From positions 69,041-133,040 of the forward strand of contig DIWJ01000026.1 of assembly GCA_002428445.1 (NCBI GenBank): a DNA stretch of 64,000 nt, written 5' to 3'. The stretch is from Syntrophaceae bacterium UBA6109. Its GTDB lineage: Bacteria; Desulfobacterota; Syntrophia; Syntrophales; UBA6109. The position numbers and the translations under genes are program-made. The notes under the pieces were generated by a model that saw only the letters and a program-made list of their open reading frames with translations, was not told where the DNA came from and ran no database searches. Numbering within the stretch: the first letter of the stretch is position 1; each line of letters opens with the position of its first letter. Below, piece after piece: positions 62,074 to 64,000 of the stretch.

Positions 62074-63377
62074 GTGTTTCTGTCATTACGCTGATCATCT
62101 TTTCACTGCTCGTAATCCTGTTGATGACCGGTATGCCGATCGCTTTTGCCCTCGGCGGAACCATGGTCCTCTTCACACTTTGGAACATGGGCCCCCAGGG
62201 CCTCTACCTCATCGCGACGACCGCCAACGGTGAATGGGAAAGCTACGTTCTGCTGGCGATTCCACTCTTTATCCTCATGGCCAAATACCTGCAGTATTCG
62301 GGCATTGCAGAAGGCTTTTATGACGCAATGTACAAGTGGATGGGCGGGCTGCGTGGCGGACTTGCCGTGGGAACGATCATCATCTGTGCGGTTTTCGCCG
62401 CCATGTCGGGCATCAGCGGTGCGGCGACGGTCGCGATGGGCCTGATCGCTCTTCCCTCCATGATCGGCAGGGGATACGACCGGAAACTCGCCATCGGTAC
62501 GGTGATCGGGGGAGGCTCTCTAGGGGTCCTCATTCCGCCCAGCATCATCATGGTCGTGTATGGAAGCATCACCGGCGCGTCCGTGGGAAAGCTGTTCATG
62601 GCGGGCATCGTGCCGGGCATCATGCTTGCGGGCTTATTCATCTTGTACACCGTCATCCTGTGTGCCTTGCGTCCATCCTACGGCCCCGCTCTTCCGCCGG
62701 AGGAGAGAGTCAGCCTGAGGGAAAAGATCATCAGTCTGAAAAGCATTGCTGCGCCGCTGTGTCTGGTCTTCATTGTCTTGGGCGTCATTTACTTCGGGAT
62801 CTGCACGCCGACGGAAGCCGCCGGTATCGGAGCCTTTGCGGCGTTTTTGATCGTCTGCCTGAACCGGAAAATGACGTGGGACGTCTTCAACCGATCTCTC
62901 GAAGAGACCCTGACGACGTCCACGATGATCATGTGGATCGTCGTCGGCGCGAAGTGTTTCGTCCACATTTACACGACGTCGGGTGCGGGAGACTTCGTCT
63001 ACAGCATGATCAGCGGCCTCGATGTGAGCAAATGGGTGATCATTCTGATTATGATGGCCATCCTGTTCGTGCTAGGAATGTTTCTGGATCCCATCGGCAT
63101 CATGCTGATCACCTTGCCGGTGTTTTTCCCCTTGATCGTCAACTGGGGATTGAGCCCCATTTGGTTCGGGATCCTTTATACGATCAATCTGGAAATGGCG
63201 TATATCAGCCCGCCCTTCGGCCTCAATTTGTTCTACATGAAGAGCATTCTGCCGGATAATGTGGAGTTGAGCGATGTATATTATTCATCCGTCCCTTTCC
63301 TGATTATCGAATGGATCGGCCTGCTCGTGATCATCTTTGTCCCGATCATCTCCCTGTGGTTGCCGAACAGGATGTAA
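62070..63377 (+). CDS. TRAP transporter large permease (DctM family)
   Basis: 435 residues with about 12 hydrophobic helices. GMPIAFALGGTMVLF, MSGISGAATVAMGLIALPSM and GVLIPPSIIMVVYGSITGASVGKLFMAGIVPG (in pieces GGSLGVLIPPSIIMVV and SVGKLFMAGIVPGIML) are DctM signatures. It is the Na+- or H+-driven channel for the DctP ligand. Its ATG overlaps the DctQ stop, and GAAGGAGGTGG lies just upstream. Confidence 0.94.
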   Translation: MSVSVITLIIFSLLVILLMTGMPIAFALGGTMVLFTLWNMGPQGLYLIATTANGEWESYVLLAIPLFILMAKYLQYSGIAEGFYDAMYKWMGGLRGGLAVGTIIICAVFAAMSGISGAATVAMGLIALPSMIGRGYDRKLAIGTVIGGGSLGVLIPPSIIMVVYGSITGASVGKLFMAGIVPGIMLAGLFILYTVILCALRPSYGPALPPEERVSLREKIISLKSIAAPLCLVFIVLGVIYFGICTPTEAAGIGAFAAFLIVCLNRKMTWDVFNRSLEETLTTSTMIMWIVVGAKCFVHIYTTSGAGDFVYSMISGLDVSKWVIILIMMAILFVLGMFLDPIGIMLITLPVFFPLIVNWGLSPIWFGILYTINLEMAYISPPFGLNLFYMKSILPDNVELSDVYYSSVPFLIIEWIGLLVIIFVPIISLWLPNRM

Positions 63378-63471
63378 GAGACGATGGATACGACGGGAGG
63401 CACAAAGGAATTCAAAGACATAAATCTATTGAAGGGATGAAAGGAATCGAAAGGGAAAGGGGATATCCGGG

Positions 63472-64000
63472 ATGACAACCTATCCGTTTATTTTCCGGCC
63501 AGGCAAGATCGGCTCGGTTACTGTGAAGAATCGTTTGCTGATGGCCCCCATGGGAATCGGCGCTCTCACCAACTCGGATGGTCTGTTCTCCGATCGGGCG
63601 ATTGATTATTATGAAGAGAGGGCGCGTGGCGGCGTCGGCTTGATTCTCACGACTCTTTGTCTGGCTACCAATCGATATGAACCGTGGGAGGCCGACGGCA
63701 TCAAGCTTCAGCCCACATTCGATCACCTGATCAAGACAAGAAATCTTAAGCAGTTGACGGAGCGGATACACGATCACAACTGCAAGATATTTGCGCAGCT
63801 TACGGCGGGATGGGGAAGGGTCTATCGTCCGTCGTTGGTCGCGATCACCGGCCATCGCCCCTTCGCACCTTCCGAAACCCCTCTCTACTGGACCCCTGAC
63901 AAAATGGCCCGTGAAATGACCATCGAAGAAATTGAGGGGCTCATCGATGCGCTGGCGCATGCCTCTCTCGTCGCAAGAGAAGGCGGATTCGACGGCATCG
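63472..64000 (+). CDS. NADH:flavin oxidoreductase, Old Yellow Enzyme/2,4-dienoyl-CoA reductase-like (3' end cut by window)
   Basis: The first 176 residues are present. FIFRPGKIGSVTVKNRLLMAPM is the classical N-terminal OYE FMN-binding start (shown: VTVKNRLLMAPMG), with DYYEERARGGVGLILT next, IFAQLTAGWGRVY in the substrate-side strand and MTIEEIEGLIDALAHASLVA ahead of the conserved EGGFDGI. This is the branch of NADH:flavin reductases that includes the bacterial FadH/BaiCD enoate reductases. AAAGGGG precedes the ATG. It is the last gene seen of the cluster and probably reduces an enone or enoyl-CoA; whether 4Fe-4S and NAD domains follow lies outside the window. Confidence 0.9.
   Translation, partial: MTTYPFIFRPGKIGSVTVKNRLLMAPMGIGALTNSDGLFSDRAIDYYEERARGGVGLILTTLCLATNRYEPWEADGIKLQPTFDHLIKTRNLKQLTERIHDHNCKIFAQLTAGWGRVYRPSLVAITGHRPFAPSETPLYWTPDKMAREMTIEEIEGLIDALAHASLVAREGGFDGI

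Noticed and set aside
1..64000. tRNA, rRNA, phage or plasmid genes
   Set aside because: No tRNA cloverleaf, rRNA conserved segment, integrase, terminase or replication gene was noticed; a tRNAscan or Infernal run would be decisive.

Overview
The window reads as chromosomal DNA of a Gram-negative, largely anaerobic bacterium, most likely a Desulfobacterota ('deltaproteobacterial', Syntrophus-like) lineage. This is an inference from gene content: an oxygen-sensitive class III ribonucleotide reductase, a membrane polyferredoxin paired with a DUF362 protein, an HdrD/GlcF-like CCG iron-sulfur protein, a selenocysteine-encoding molybdopterin enzyme, a TRAP transporter, LPS heptose synthesis (gmhA), lipoproteins and outer-membrane barrels. 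Most of the window is GC-rich by eye with clean Shine-Dalgarno sites. Two stretches, about 8.9-11.2 kb and about 50.8-64 kb, are visibly more AT-rich.

Layout. 1-8.7 kb (minus strand): the 3'-truncated ABC-F factor ettA, a sodium:solute symporter, a secreted M28 peptidase, and an overlapping pair made of an Npt/Tlc-like transporter with HEAT repeats and a separate cyclic-nucleotide-binding protein. 9.0-11.2 kb: a small AT-richer accessory islet (DUF3800 protein, HsdS-tail remnant, PDDEXK/DUF5655 protein). 11.3-20.6 kb: an HD phosphohydrolase overlapping nrdD, a pair of 103-bp repeats, then gmhA, grpE, dnaK, a periplasmic binding protein and surE. 20.8-36.4 kb: MORN/YwqK protein, HD protein, hybrid histidine kinase, DUF362 plus polyferredoxin, two acyltransferases, a sulfite-oxidase-fold molybdoprotein, a metallophosphoesterase, a peroxiredoxin, an outer-membrane barrel, an S1-domain protein and a Dabb protein. 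36.4-50.6 kb: 5'-nucleotidase, glycerol-1-phosphate-dehydrogenase-like enzyme, FKBP plus SEC-C protein, LsrF-like aldolase plus zinc alcohol dehydrogenase, flavodoxin-like protein, MBL hydrolase, EF-hand membrane protein, glycerate 2-kinase plus MFS, glycine-zipper lipoprotein and universal stress protein.

50.8-64 kb (all plus strand) is the most interesting part: a catabolic and transport cluster behind a promoter that carries a perfect 8+8 bp palindrome of TetR-operator type. It encodes a DUF35 protein, a thiolase-fold protein lacking the usual catalytic His/Cys, an AMP-forming acyl-CoA ligase, a TetR regulator, a CCG Fe-S protein, a molybdopterin oxidoreductase whose frame is interrupted by one UGA at codon 140, an MFS carrier, TRAP DctP/Q/M subunits, and the start of an Old-Yellow-Enzyme-type reductase that runs off the window. 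The UGA is followed by a hairpin whose GGU loop motif lies 18 nt downstream, the spacing remembered for E. coli fdhF, so the enzyme is read here as one 711-residue selenoprotein. Together the genes suggest import of an organic acid, CoA activation, carbon-carbon cleavage and redox steps linked to an iron-sulfur electron-transfer protein. The substrate cannot be read from the sequence.
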